Positions 42,719-51,231 of a stretch of 52,412 nucleotides of DNA are shown piece after piece. A program made the position numbers and the translations under genes. Numbering within the stretch: position 1 is the first letter of the stretch; each line of letters begins with the position of its first letter. Source of the DNA: Acidaminococcus sp. CAG:917 (GTDB lineage: Bacteria; Bacillota; Clostridia; Christensenellales; CAG-917). The DNA is taken from contig FR901028.1 of assembly GCA_000437555.1 (NCBI GenBank), positions 205,183-257,594 of the forward strand. Direction: 5' to 3'. The notes under the pieces were generated by a model. That model had not been told where the DNA came from. It saw only the letters and a program-made list of their open reading frames with translations, and made no database searches.

Positions 42719-43765
42719 ATGAAAAAGCAATTTAATTTGGTTTTTGATCAGGCATCTGACGACAAAAACAAAAAACTCGGTATAGGTATCGACCTCGGTA
42801 CAACCAACCTCTTGATTTACGTTCAAGGACACGGCATCATCTTCAATGAGCCGTCGGTAGTCGCATTCGACGTTGAAACGGGCGAAGTTATCGCCGGTGG
42901 ACAAGACGCATACTCGATGATTGGTAAAACTCACAGCCACATCAAGGTTTGCCGTCCTCTCCGTGAAGGTGTTATTTCCGATATGGAAGCAGCTAAAGCA
43001 CTTTTGAAATACTGCTTCACCAGAGTCAACAACATTAAAAACATTCAAAACGCTCTCTGCCTCATCTGCTGCCCGTCAGAGGTTACGCAAATCGAAAGAG
43101 AAGCTATGAAACAACTTGCTGTCGAGATGGGTATCAACGACGTATTCATCGAAGAAGAAATCAAGGCAGGCGCTATCGGTTCCGGTAACGACATCTACAA
43201 CTCAAAAGCAGTTATGGTTTGCGATATCGGCGGCGGTACTACCGACGTTGGCGTTCTTGCTCTCGGTGACGTTGTTCTTTCTCAATCAATCCGTATAGCA
43301 GGTAACTATATCGATAACGAAATCATCAAATACGTCCACAAAAACCACAACTTGGTTATCGGACCTATGACTGCTGAAAAAGTCAAAAAAGAACTTATCA
43401 CTTTGTATGCCGACGACGACCGTACGATGAGAGTCTGCGGACGTGACCTTATGAAAGGTGTTCCGTCGTCAACCGAAGTCAACTCGCAGGAAATCAGAAT
43501 GGTTGTTTTGCCGGTCATGGCTGAAATCGTAAGCGTTATCAGAAACGTTCTCGAAATCACGCCTCCTGAATTGTCTGCTGACCTTGTCGACGCAGGTATC
43601 ATCTGCGACGGCGGTGGCTCACAAATCCCCGGACTCAAGGAATTCTTGGAAGAAGCAGTTTCACTTCCTGTTGAAATCTGCGCACAACCGCTCACCGCAG
43701 TTGTTGAAGGAACGAAAGTTCTTTTGAAGAACAGAGGCTACTACTTGATTAATCCTGTTGATTAA
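42719..43765 (+). CDS. MreB/Mbl-like actin homologue (second of pair)
   Basis: 348 residues. The actin motifs are GIGIDLGTTNLLIY, MVCDIGGGTTDVGVLAL and CDGGGSQIPG. It carries a ~20-residue N-terminal extension (MKKQFNLVFDQASDD) that the upstream copy lacks. The two proteins align throughout but differ widely, so they are old paralogues. They end almost identically, with LLKNRG then YLINPVD here and YLQRPVE upstream. GGAG precedes ATG. Together they probably form or share membrane filaments. The paired layout without mreC and mreD nearby is noted under findings. Confidence 0.92.
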   Translation: MKKQFNLVFDQASDDKNKKLGIGIDLGTTNLLIYVQGHGIIFNEPSVVAFDVETGEVIAGGQDAYSMIGKTHSHIKVCRPLREGVISDMEAAKALLKYCFTRVNNIKNIQNALCLICCPSEVTQIEREAMKQLAVEMGINDVFIEEEIKAGAIGSGNDIYNSKAVMVCDIGGGTTDVGVLALGDVVLSQSIRIAGNYIDNEIIKYVHKNHNLVIGPMTAEKVKKELITLYADDDRTMRVCGRDLMKGVPSSTEVNSQEIRMVVLPVMAEIVSVIRNVLEITPPELSADLVDAGIICDGGGSQIPGLKEFLEEAVSLPVEICAQPLTAVVEGTKVLLKNRGYYLINPVD

Positions 43766-43787
43766 TCGCCATACATGTGGTTCCCAA

Positions 43788-43826
43788 AAACAGACCGATT
43801 GTTTATCAATCGGTCTGTTTCCTTTT
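43788..43826 (+). terminator. Terminator after the mreB-like pair
   Basis: AAACAGACCGATTG/CAATCGGTCTGTTT, a perfect 14-bp stem with a 5-nt loop, then CC and five T. Confidence 0.9.
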
Positions 43827-44047
43827 TAAGGATATAACCGCCGTTTTATCTTTTGTGTTGTAAATTGTCTTAGGAAAGAGCGATTTTTTTCATAAGGCTT
43901 TTTTATAATTTTTTTAAATCGGTTTTTATATTAAACTAAAAACAAGCTATAAAAATTTTTCCGCAAAAAAGCATTTTAAAAGAAAGAAAAAGGAAATTTT
44001 AATCAGTAAATTTTTAGCAATATACATTAATTTTTTTAAACTTGACA
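43827..44047. other. AT-rich spacer, no gene
   Basis: About 220 bp of very AT-rich DNA (runs of T and A) between terminator and dehydrogenase promoter; nothing identified. Confidence 0.6.
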
Positions 44048-44076
44048 TAGACAATTCATATTTTTGGTGGTATACT
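44048..44076 (+). promoter_or_regulatory. Promoter of the dehydrogenase/malic enzyme operon
   Basis: TAGACA (44048-44053), 17-bp spacer, TATACT (44071-44076) with a TGG extended -10. A TTGACA at 44042-44047 is spaced 23 bp from the -10, too far. Confidence 0.72.
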
Positions 44077-44111
44077 TTAATAAGTTTAAAAACTATTTTA
44101 AGGAGAAAATT

Positions 44112-45224
44112 ATGCCAAAAGTTACTTTAGATTGGGAAACAGCTCAAAAGTTTATTACCGACGCTTTCGTCGGAGTCGGTGTCCCTCGTGAGGACGCCGA
44201 AATATGCACCGACGTATTGCTCGAGTCGGACAGAAGAGGTATCGAATCGCACGGTTGCAACCGTTTTAAACCTATTTACATAGACCGCATAAACATGGGC
44301 ATTCAAAATCCCGTTACGAATTTTGAAGTGATAAGAGAAACTCCCACGACCGCTGTCGTAGACGGACACGACGGAATGGGACAGGTTATCGGATATAAGG
44401 CAATGAAAATGGCAATCGAAAAAGCCAAAAAATACGGCATGGGCATGGTTGCCGTCCGCAACAGCTGTCACTACGGTATTGCCGGATATTATCCGTCTAT
44501 GGCAATCAAAGAGGGTATGATAGGTATAACGGGAACAAACGCCCGTCCGTCCATCGCTCCCACTTTCGGCGTTGAAAATATGCTGGGAACAAACCCGCTC
44601 ACCATAGGATTTCCGACCGATGAGGAATTCCCCTTTATTCTCGACTGTGCGACGTCAATATCGCAAAGAGGTAAAATTGAATATTATGCTCGTATAGGTA
44701 AAGATACGCCTAAAGGAATGGTCATAGGACGCGACGGCTCGGAGCTTACCGACAGCAATCAAATTCTTGTCGACCTCAACACGGGCAAAGCGGCGCTTGC
44801 TCCTCTCGGCGGAGTGGGTGAAGAGCTTGCAGGATATAAAGGCTACGGCTATGCCACCGTCGTCGAAGTTTTGTCGGCTGCGCTTCAGGCGGGAAATTTC
44901 CTCAAGGCACTCACGGGCAAAAACGAAAAGGGCGAAAACGTGCCGTATCATCTCGGACATTTCTTTATCGCTATCGATACCAATGCGTTTATGGGCTTGG
45001 AATCTTTCAAAAAGACGGCAGGCGACATAATGAGAGAGCTTCGCAATTCTCAAAAGGCTCCCGGACACGACCGTATATACACTGCGGGCGAAAAGGAATG
45101 GGACGTATGGTGTGAAAGAAAAGACAAGGGCGTGCCTATCAACGAGGCTGTCCAAAAGGAGTTGAGCAAAGTCCGTGACGACCTTAAACTCACCCAATAC
45201 GTCTTCCCGTGGGAAAAACAGTAA
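44112..45224 (+). CDS. Ldh_2-family malate/L-lactate dehydrogenase
   Basis: 370 residues from ATG 44112, preceded by AAGGAG. An upstream in-frame start at 44064 lies on the promoter and is rejected. NAD(P)-dependent oxidoreductases of this family (malate, L-lactate, ureidoglycolate, sulfolactate dehydrogenases) share the novel dehydrogenase fold. Visible markers are ESHGCNRFKPIY, VVDGHDGMGQ, SCHYGIAGYYPSMA and ENMLGTNPL. It precedes malic enzyme by 25 bp in the same operon, so malate (or a 2-hydroxyacid) oxidation is the likely reaction. The real substrate within the family is undecided. Confidence 0.9.
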   Translation: MPKVTLDWETAQKFITDAFVGVGVPREDAEICTDVLLESDRRGIESHGCNRFKPIYIDRINMGIQNPVTNFEVIRETPTTAVVDGHDGMGQVIGYKAMKMAIEKAKKYGMGMVAVRNSCHYGIAGYYPSMAIKEGMIGITGTNARPSIAPTFGVENMLGTNPLTIGFPTDEEFPFILDCATSISQRGKIEYYARIGKDTPKGMVIGRDGSELTDSNQILVDLNTGKAALAPLGGVGEELAGYKGYGYATVVEVLSAALQAGNFLKALTGKNEKGENVPYHLGHFFIAIDTNAFMGLESFKKTAGDIMRELRNSQKAPGHDRIYTAGEKEWDVWCERKDKGVPINEAVQKELSKVRDDLKLTQYVFPWEKQ

Positions 45225-45249
45225 AAATTTTTATATATAAGGAGAAAAT

Positions 45250-46422
45250 ATGAACTACGCAGAAGAGTCACTCAAGTGCCATTATAAATGGCAGGGAAAA
45301 ATCGAGGTTGTGCCTCGTGCTTCCGTTTCCACAAAAGACGAGTTATCGCTTGCATACACCCCCGGTGTTGCGCAACCTTGTCTCGAAATTCAAAAAGACA
45401 TCAACAAATCATACGAACTCACGCGCCGTTGGAATATGGTAGCGGTCGTCACCGACGGAACCGCCGTTTTGGGACTCGGCGATATCGGACCTGAAGCAGG
45501 TATGCCCGTTATGGAAGGCAAATGCGTTCTTTTCAAGGCGTTCGGAGACGTAGACGCATTTCCGCTTTGCGTTAAATCCAAAGACGTCGATGAAATTGTC
45601 AGAACAATTCAGCTTATCTCGGGAAGCTTCGGCGGCGTAAACCTTGAAGATATTTCCGCCCCCCGTTGTTTTGAGATTGAAGAAAAGCTCAAGGCTTGCA
45701 CGGATATTCCGATTTTCCACGACGACCAACACGGAACGGCTGTCGTGTGTATGGCGGCAATACTCAATGCGCTCAAAGTGGTCAAAAAAGAACTTAAAGA
45801 TTGCTCGGTAGTATTCAGCGGAGCGGGCGCGGCAGGAGTTGCGATTGCAAGACTTCTCGATTCCAAGGGCGTCAAAGATATCGTTATGTGCGACAGAAAG
45901 GGTATTATTTCCAAGTCGAGAGAAGGTATCACGTCCGATAAGATGAAGATTGCCGAATTTACCAATAAGACGGGCAAGCAGGGCACTTTGGCGGACGCAA
46001 TGAAAGGCGCAGATATATTTATCGGCGTCAGCGGTCCCGGACTCGTTACCCCCGATATGGTTTCTTCAATGAATAAGGGGGCGATTGTAATGGCTATGGC
46101 AAACCCGACTCCCGAAATTATGCCCGACGAGGCAAAGAAAGCAGGCGCAGTCGTAGTAGGAACGGGAAGAAGCGACTTCCCCAACCAAATCAACAACGTT
46201 TTGGCGTTCCCCGGCATTTTCAGAGGAGCTTTGGACGTCAGGGCAAAGGAAATCAACGAGGAAATGAAGATAGCGGCGGCAGAGGCCATTGCTTCTTTAG
46301 TGTCCGACGAGGAACTTGAGCCCGACTATATTTTGCCTAAAGCTTTTGACGAAAGAGTGGGCAAGACGGTTGCAGCAGCGGTATCTAAGGCGGCAAGAGA
46401 TACCAAAGTAGCAAGGATTTAA
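45250..46422 (+). CDS. Malic enzyme (NAD-dependent, oxaloacetate-decarboxylating)
   Basis: Oxidative decarboxylation of malate to pyruvate and CO2. 390 residues, the short bacterial form without a phosphotransacetylase-like extension. Signature motifs: SLAYTPGVA, VVTDGTAVLGLGDIGP (in part), FHDDQHGTAVV for metal binding, and FSGAGAAGVAIARLL for the dinucleotide fold. AAGGAG precedes ATG. It is second in an operon with an Ldh_2 dehydrogenase; both could feed pyruvate metabolism. Cofactor preference (NAD or NADP) is not certain. Terminator at 46541. Confidence 0.94.
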   Translation: MNYAEESLKCHYKWQGKIEVVPRASVSTKDELSLAYTPGVAQPCLEIQKDINKSYELTRRWNMVAVVTDGTAVLGLGDIGPEAGMPVMEGKCVLFKAFGDVDAFPLCVKSKDVDEIVRTIQLISGSFGGVNLEDISAPRCFEIEEKLKACTDIPIFHDDQHGTAVVCMAAILNALKVVKKELKDCSVVFSGAGAAGVAIARLLDSKGVKDIVMCDRKGIISKSREGITSDKMKIAEFTNKTGKQGTLADAMKGADIFIGVSGPGLVTPDMVSSMNKGAIVMAMANPTPEIMPDEAKKAGAVVVGTGRSDFPNQINNVLAFPGIFRGALDVRAKEINEEMKIAAAEAIASLVSDEELEPDYILPKAFDERVGKTVAAAVSKAARDTKVARI

Positions 46423-46540
46423 CTTCTTAAATATCCGCACCGAATTGTTATTTTAACAAAATCGCTTATAAATTCAATAAATTGAGTTTTTTGCAAAAGG
46501 ACGGAAAATTTTTAAATTAAAAATTGTTAAAAACAATAAA

Positions 46541-46570
46541 AAACAATAGGTTTATACCTATTGTTTTTTT
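46541..46570 (+). terminator. Terminator after malic enzyme
   Basis: AAACAATAGGT/ACCTATTGTTT perfect 11-bp stem, 4-nt loop, T-run continuing. Confidence 0.88.
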
Positions 46571-46701
46571 ATTTAACGTTTATCGGCTGTCTGTCCTTTT
46601 TGCCGTATACTAAAGGCGTAAATTTCAAACAGACATTTTTCACCGTCATAAAAGTTATTTAAACAGCTTGTTTAAACAAGACAAAGAGAAAATCGGGGAA
46701 A

Positions 46702-47166
46702 TTATTTTTTGTCTTCATCATCGAAATCGTCTTCTTCTTCCTCGTCTTCGTCCTCTTCATAGTCGTTTATATCTCCGATTGATTCGTCGAAATCGTCCAC
46801 TTCGTTTGAGGCTTCCTCTTCTTCTTCATCCTCATTCTCTTCTTCTTCGAGGAGACTGAGAGATATTTCGTCGTCGTCCACGTTGTCCTCGACAAAATCT
46901 CTCCAATCGTCGCCTTCTTCCTCTTTGTCCGACTTCTTGCTTTCCTCCTCGGCCTTGCGACATTCTTCACAAATTTCCTCGTCTTCGCCGAGATAGTTTA
47001 TACGGCATTTGGGGCAAATCTTTTCTTCAAAGATGCTGTCGTCGAGGTCGTCGTCTTCAATAAGTTTCGCGTTTGTCTTTCCGAGTTCGACTTTGCAAAC
47101 TTCGCAGTATTCCTCGTCTTCGGGAATATAGTTTAATTCACAGCGTGGGCACAGTTTATATTTCAT
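46702..47166 (-). CDS. Acidic double-zinc-ribbon protein, unknown function
   Basis: 154 residues. Two zinc knuckle-like modules: CPRC...CEVC at residues about 6-24 and CPKC...CEEC at about 51-69, each with an N/Y-rich linker of similar length (NYIPEDEEYCEVC and NYLGEDEEICEEC), so one is a duplicate of the other. The rest, about residues 70-154, is almost all Asp and Glu with a Ser/Lys patch. No membrane segment. It stands alone between malic enzyme and proS on the opposite strand. The acidic tail suggests a protein- or nucleic-acid-mimic role, but that is speculation. Confidence 0.78.
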   Translation of the reverse strand: MKYKLCPRCELNYIPEDEEYCEVCKVELGKTNAKLIEDDDLDDSIFEEKICPKCRINYLGEDEEICEECRKAEEESKKSDKEEEGDDWRDFVEDNVDDDEISLSLLEEEENEDEEEEEASNEVDDFDESIGDINDYEEDEDEEEEDDFDDEDKK

Positions 47167-47194
47167 AATTACCTCTTCGTTTTTTTACGATAAA

Positions 47195-47223
47195 TATATA
47201 CAGTAGTTTGTTAAAAAAATCAA
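47195..47223 (-). promoter_or_regulatory. Promoter of the zinc-ribbon gene
   Basis: Minus strand TTGATT (47223-47218), 17-bp spacer, TATATA (47200-47195), about 29 bp before ATG. Confidence 0.6.
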
Positions 47224-47407
47224 GAGAATTTACATACTTTCTCGATTTTTTTATAAATTTTAAAAATCCGCACTATAACGCCTGTTTGACGGATATTTTG
47301 TCGGGCAGGCAAACAGAGTTGTTAAGTAAAACAAATTTACCGCCGACGGTTTAAAAAGTTTTGCGACTTTATAGGTTGTTTGCCGTTTGCCGAGTTTCAT
47401 TTTTTAT

Positions 47408-47436
47408 TTGACAGAGTTTTTTTTATGGTGTATTAT
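47408..47436 (+). promoter_or_regulatory. Promoter of proS
   Basis: TTGACA (47408-47413), 17-bp spacer, TATTAT (47431-47436). It places the mRNA start near 47443 and rules out start codons upstream of it. About 240 bp before it (47167-47407) I see only the zinc-ribbon promoter and AT-rich spacer. Confidence 0.88.
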
Positions 47437-47472
47437 ATGGGAGCAATAAAAAATATGTGTTTAGAGGTTTAT

Positions 47473-48909
47473 ATGGCCGACCAGGAAAAATTTGTAAAAG
47501 AAATAGCAGACATGACTTCAGACTTCCCGCAGTGGTATACCGACGTCATCTTAAAGACGCAGCTTGTAGACTACGGTCCGGTAAAGGGAACTATGGTCAT
47601 TCGTCCTTACGGATATGAAATATGGGAAAACATTCAGCACGAACTTGACCGCCGTTTCAAAGAGACGGGACATAAAAACGCCTATTTTCCGATGTTCATA
47701 CCATACAGCTATCTTTTAAGGGAAGCGGAACACGTTGAGGGATTTGCACCTGAAGTCGCTCTCGTCACACACGTCGGCAATACCGAGCTTGAAGAAAAAC
47801 TCGTCGTCCGTCCCACGAGCGAAACGATAATCTGCGAAATGTACAGCCGTTGGGTGCACTCATACAGAGATTTGCCCGTGCTCATAAACCAATGGGCAAA
47901 CGTCGTCAGATGGGAAAAGACGACAAGGCCGTTTTTGAGAACGAGCGAGTTTTTGTGGCAGGAAGGGCACACGCTTCACAGAACGGAAGGGGAAGCGGTG
48001 GACGAAACGCTAAAAATGCTCGAAGTATACCGTGAGTTTATGCAAAACGTGCTTGCCATTTACGTTCTCACAGGCCCCAAAACGGACAGCGAAAAATTTG
48101 CGGGCGCCACGGCGACATACGGCATGGAGGCCATGATGCTGGACGGAAAGAGCTTGCAGGCGGGCACGAGCCACTATCTCGGACAGAATTTTTCAAAGGT
48201 GTTTAAAATAAATTATCTCGACAGCGACGGAACGCTCAAGGTGCCTTATTCGACAAGCTGGGGAGTATCGACAAGACTTATAGGCGCACTCATCATGGCG
48301 CACGGCGACCAAAGAGGGCTTAAACTTCCCCCCAAAGTCGCTCCTGTGCAAACGGTCATCGTCCCCGTTGCCGTTCATAAAGAGGGCGTTGCCGAAAAGG
48401 CGAAAGAGATTTACGAAACGCTCAAGAAAGCCGGTGTGAGAGTAGAACTCGATTCAAGGGAACAGTCGCCCGGTTGGAAATTCAACGAATGGGAAATGAA
48501 AGGCGTTCCCGTCCGCATAGAGATAGGCCCCAGAGATATCGAAAACAAAGTTGCAGTCATGGTAAGACGAGACACTCACGAAAAGACGACAGTGCCTCTC
48601 GATACGCTTTGCGATACCGTGTTAAAGACGCTTGACGCCGTTCAGCTGAATATGTTCGAGCAGTCTAAAGCGTTTACCACCTCGCATATAGTCGAGGTCA
48701 AAAATATGGACGAGCTTCAAAAAGCCGTTGACGAAAAAAAATTCGTCAAAGCCATGTGGTGCGGCTGCCCCGAATGTGAAGCCAAGATAAAGGCGATGAC
48801 GGCGGCGTCGTCGAGAGTTATGCCTTTCGATCAGACTCCGATAGGCGACAAGTGCGTATGCTGCGGAAAGAAAGCGGATAAGGTGGTATATTTCGCAAGG
48901 GCGTATTGA
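47473..48909 (+). CDS. proS: Prolyl-tRNA synthetase, archaeal/eukaryotic-like (type 3)
   Basis: Class II synthetase. 478 residues from ATG 47473, preceded by AGAGG. An upstream ATG at 47380 is before the promoter. It lacks the large insertion (editing) domain of typical bacterial ProRS. Motif 2 region RWEKTTRPFLRTSEFLWQEGHT (in part) and the HGDQRGLKLPP segment are typical of the short type. The C-terminal zinc-binding domain has CGCPEC and CVCC. It ends YFARAY, the tyrosine end typical of this type. Type 3 ProRS occurs in some Bacillota. Co-transcription downstream is unlikely because of the terminator at 48925. Confidence 0.95.
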   Translation: MADQEKFVKEIADMTSDFPQWYTDVILKTQLVDYGPVKGTMVIRPYGYEIWENIQHELDRRFKETGHKNAYFPMFIPYSYLLREAEHVEGFAPEVALVTHVGNTELEEKLVVRPTSETIICEMYSRWVHSYRDLPVLINQWANVVRWEKTTRPFLRTSEFLWQEGHTLHRTEGEAVDETLKMLEVYREFMQNVLAIYVLTGPKTDSEKFAGATATYGMEAMMLDGKSLQAGTSHYLGQNFSKVFKINYLDSDGTLKVPYSTSWGVSTRLIGALIMAHGDQRGLKLPPKVAPVQTVIVPVAVHKEGVAEKAKEIYETLKKAGVRVELDSREQSPGWKFNEWEMKGVPVRIEIGPRDIENKVAVMVRRDTHEKTTVPLDTLCDTVLKTLDAVQLNMFEQSKAFTTSHIVEVKNMDELQKAVDEKKFVKAMWCGCPECEAKIKAMTAASSRVMPFDQTPIGDKCVCCGKKADKVVYFARAY

Positions 48910-48924
48910 TGTGACTTTATAACA

Positions 48925-48956
48925 AAAAAGCGGAGCGTTATGGCGCCGCTTTTTGC
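48925..48956 (+). terminator. Terminator after proS
   Basis: AAAAAGCGG/CCGCTTTTT stem with inner GC pairing. Confidence 0.82.
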
Positions 48957-48997
48957 TTTTATTCGACCGGGTATACATCAAAACGTATTTTGCCCGT

Positions 48998-49026
48998 TTG
49001 ACTATAAAAAATCAATGTGATAGAAT
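48998..49026 (+). promoter_or_regulatory. Promoter of the U32 peptidase gene (leaderless layout)
   Basis: TTGACT (48998-49003), 17-bp spacer, TAGAAT (49021-49026), then 7 nt to ATG at 49034. No Shine-Dalgarno. Confidence 0.75.
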
Positions 49027-49033
49027 AGCAACT

Positions 49034-50233
49034 ATGAAAAAGGCAGAACTTTTAGCTCCGGCAGGCAGCTTTGAAAAACTTAAGATAGCGTTTTTATACG
49101 GCGCCGACGCAGTATATGCAGGCGGAAAAGAGTTTTCGCTTAGAGCTTCCGCCGAAAACTTCACTTTGGACGAATTTGAAAAGGCGATAGAATATACCCA
49201 CTCGCTCGGCAAAAAATTATACGTCACGGTGAACATTTACGCTAAAAATTCCGACCTCAAGGCGGCGGACGAATATTTTAAAAGGCTAAAGGAAATGGGA
49301 GCGGACGCCGTGCTGATATCCGACCCGGGACTTTTAAACTGCGCCTTGCGCCACGGACTCGAGGTGCATCTTTCCACACAGGCGAACACGCAAAACGTCG
49401 AGGCGGTAAAGTTTTGGGCAAGGCAGGGCGTAAAAAGAGTGGTGCTCGGCAGAGAACTGACATTGTCGGAGATAGCCGAGATATCAAAGGCGAGCGAGAT
49501 AGAAACGGAAGTTTTCGTCCACGGCGCAATGTGCGTGTCGTATAGCGGTAGATGTCTTTTAAGCAACTTTTTTACAAACCGCGACGCAAATAGAGGCGAG
49601 TGCGCTCAGGTCTGCCGTTGGGATTTTACTTTAAGTCACGAAAGGCATTCGGATAAAAATCTCACGGTGACGGAGGACGGCAGGGGGACGTACTTTATGA
49701 ACAGCAAGGATCTTATCCTGCTCAGGCACCTTCCCGAGCTTATCGAGTCTAAGGTGGCGAGCTTTAAGATAGAGGGCAGAATGAAAAGCGAATATTATCT
49801 CGCCACCGTCGTCAACGCTTATCGCAGGGCTATGGACGAATATTATTCGGCGGGGAAAATTTTAAACCTCGAGAAATACATTTCCGACATCGGAAACGTA
49901 GTCAATCACGGCTATACCGAGGCGTTTGCGCTTGGTGACAATACTGAAACGATAAATTATGAACAGTCGAAACAGCAGCCTAAAAGCGAGTTTACCGCAA
50001 TAGCCGTATCCGACGGCGGCAAGGACGGAGTTACGGTTGAGATGAGAAACAGGTTCAAGACGGGTCAGACTCTATATCTTCTTTCGCCGAGCGAAAATCA
50101 CGGCAGAAGTTTTAAAATAGATAAAATTGTAAATTCTAAAGGCGAGGAAATCGACGACGCTAAAATAGTGCAGGAAAGAGTGACTCTTTTCCCTCCTTTC
50201 GATTGCAAAGCCGGAGATATATTCAGAAGCTGA
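49034..50233 (+). CDS. U32-family peptidase-like protein
   Basis: 399 residues from ATG 49034 (MKKAELLAPAGS). The U32 family (YegQ/RlhA/UbiU-like) includes proteins of tRNA/rRNA modification and ubiquinone-hydroxylation complexes, several with a [4Fe-4S] cluster. Four cysteines suited to a cluster are present: VHGAMCVSYSGRC (two) and GECAQVC (two). ELLAPAG, GADAVYAGG and FKIEGRMKSEYY are family markers. The last 75 residues (about 325-399) form a small beta domain found in the YegQ group. Which reaction applies here is unknown. The start is leaderless-like, and an upstream start at 48953 is rejected because it precedes the promoter. Confidence 0.9.
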   Translation: MKKAELLAPAGSFEKLKIAFLYGADAVYAGGKEFSLRASAENFTLDEFEKAIEYTHSLGKKLYVTVNIYAKNSDLKAADEYFKRLKEMGADAVLISDPGLLNCALRHGLEVHLSTQANTQNVEAVKFWARQGVKRVVLGRELTLSEIAEISKASEIETEVFVHGAMCVSYSGRCLLSNFFTNRDANRGECAQVCRWDFTLSHERHSDKNLTVTEDGRGTYFMNSKDLILLRHLPELIESKVASFKIEGRMKSEYYLATVVNAYRRAMDEYYSAGKILNLEKYISDIGNVVNHGYTEAFALGDNTETINYEQSKQQPKSEFTAIAVSDGGKDGVTVEMRNRFKTGQTLYLLSPSENHGRSFKIDKIVNSKGEEIDDAKIVQERVTLFPPFDCKAGDIFRS

Positions 50234-50243
50234 AGGATATCTT

Positions 50244-50272
50244 ATGGCCGATAAATAATCGGCATCTTTTTT
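50244..50272 (+). terminator. Terminator after the U32 gene
   Basis: GCCGAT/ATCGGC with a 5-nt loop, then AT and T-rich tract. Between it and 50409 the spacer contains AC/AG-rich sequence with GTAAA/TTTAC just before the next ribosome site; no family recognised. Confidence 0.82.
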
Positions 50273-50409
50273 AACGGTGTTTTATACGGAGTAAAAGACA
50301 ATCAAAGGCATAAACGAAAACAAGATGCCGAGTGACGGAAGACAAGAGGAGTCGCGATAAACCAATTGCCCGTTCAACTGATTGAGACGGTAAAATTTAC
50401 GGAGATAAA

Positions 50410-51231
50410 ATGAAAAAGACAAAAAAAGCCAACACAAGACAAATAGCCGTGATAGGAATGTTATTCGCTCTTTTAATAATTTTCGCTTTTGTCCCTATCA
50501 ACATAATGGGAATACAGATTGCCGTTTTGCCTCTCATTGTCATTTTTATAGGCTGTCAGACAGAAGGGTTTAAGGTTGGATTTTTCCTCGGATTGGGTTA
50601 CGGACTATGTTCTTTGATAAGTGCGTTTACGCAGGGCGCCAACATATTAGCGCCTATATTTTACAATCCTATGGTTTCGGTTGTCCCAAGAATGCTCATC
50701 GGAGTTACCTGTTATTTTTCCTACGTCGGACTTAAAAAGGGATTTCAAAGATGTTTTAAAAACAAAGAGTCGAGGGCGGCGGTAAGGTGGAATATCGTGC
50801 TTTCGAGCGCCATAAGTTCGGCGGTGGGAGTTATCACCAACACGCTTTTGGTGGTGGGAATGATATATGCGTTCAACGCAGGCGTCAACTACGGCGGAAC
50901 GGTCATAGACGCAAACTTTTTGTCCGTGCTTATCGGCATTAACTTTTTGATTGAAATAGTCATAGCGGTAATTCTCACTCCGCCCATTGTGCTTACCCTT
51001 TGCGTTGCGATGAGAAAGGCGGGCGCAGAAACTAAGTCGGAAGACGCGGCAAATGTATACGAAGATAAAGCGTCTGAAGACGGCAAAGAGGACGTAGCGT
51101 TTGGCGAGACCGTAAGGGAGAATGCTCCCTCGGACGAAAAAGAGCAAAAATTGAATTTATCCGAAAGTGATGAATCCGATTTTAATCAGTCCGACGGCAA
51201 CGAGTATAAAGGGAAACAAAAAAAAGATTAA
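50410..51231 (+). CDS. ECF-transporter S component (substrate-binding)
   Basis: 273 residues. Six membrane segments in the first ~195 residues (QIAVIGMLFALLIIFAFVP, in part; LPLIVIFIGCQTEG; GFFLGLGYGLCSLIS; and others), typical of ECF-type vitamin S components. The C-terminal ~75 residues are cytoplasmic, highly acidic and repetitive (SESDESDFNQSDGNEY), which is unusual for the fold. Substrate (a vitamin such as folate, pantothenate or riboflavin) is not readable. The shared energising module EcfA/T is not in the window. CGGAG precedes ATG. The substrate-specific partner genes are not adjacent. Confidence 0.78.
   Translation: MKKTKKANTRQIAVIGMLFALLIIFAFVPINIMGIQIAVLPLIVIFIGCQTEGFKVGFFLGLGYGLCSLISAFTQGANILAPIFYNPMVSVVPRMLIGVTCYFSYVGLKKGFQRCFKNKESRAAVRWNIVLSSAISSAVGVITNTLLVVGMIYAFNAGVNYGGTVIDANFLSVLIGINFLIEIVIAVILTPPIVLTLCVAMRKAGAETKSEDAANVYEDKASEDGKEDVAFGETVRENAPSDEKEQKLNLSESDESDFNQSDGNEYKGKQKKD

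Noticed and set aside
44064..44111. Longer N-terminus of the Ldh_2 gene
   Set aside because: It overlaps the -10 box; AAGGAG at the 44112 ATG decides the start.
37123..46422. Rex regulon including malic enzyme and Ldh_2
   Set aside because: Plausible biologically, but no Rex operator is visible in the promoter (44048-44076), so not claimed.
47380..47472. Longer N-terminus of proS
   Set aside because: It starts upstream of a strong promoter (47408-47436), so it would not be on the mRNA.
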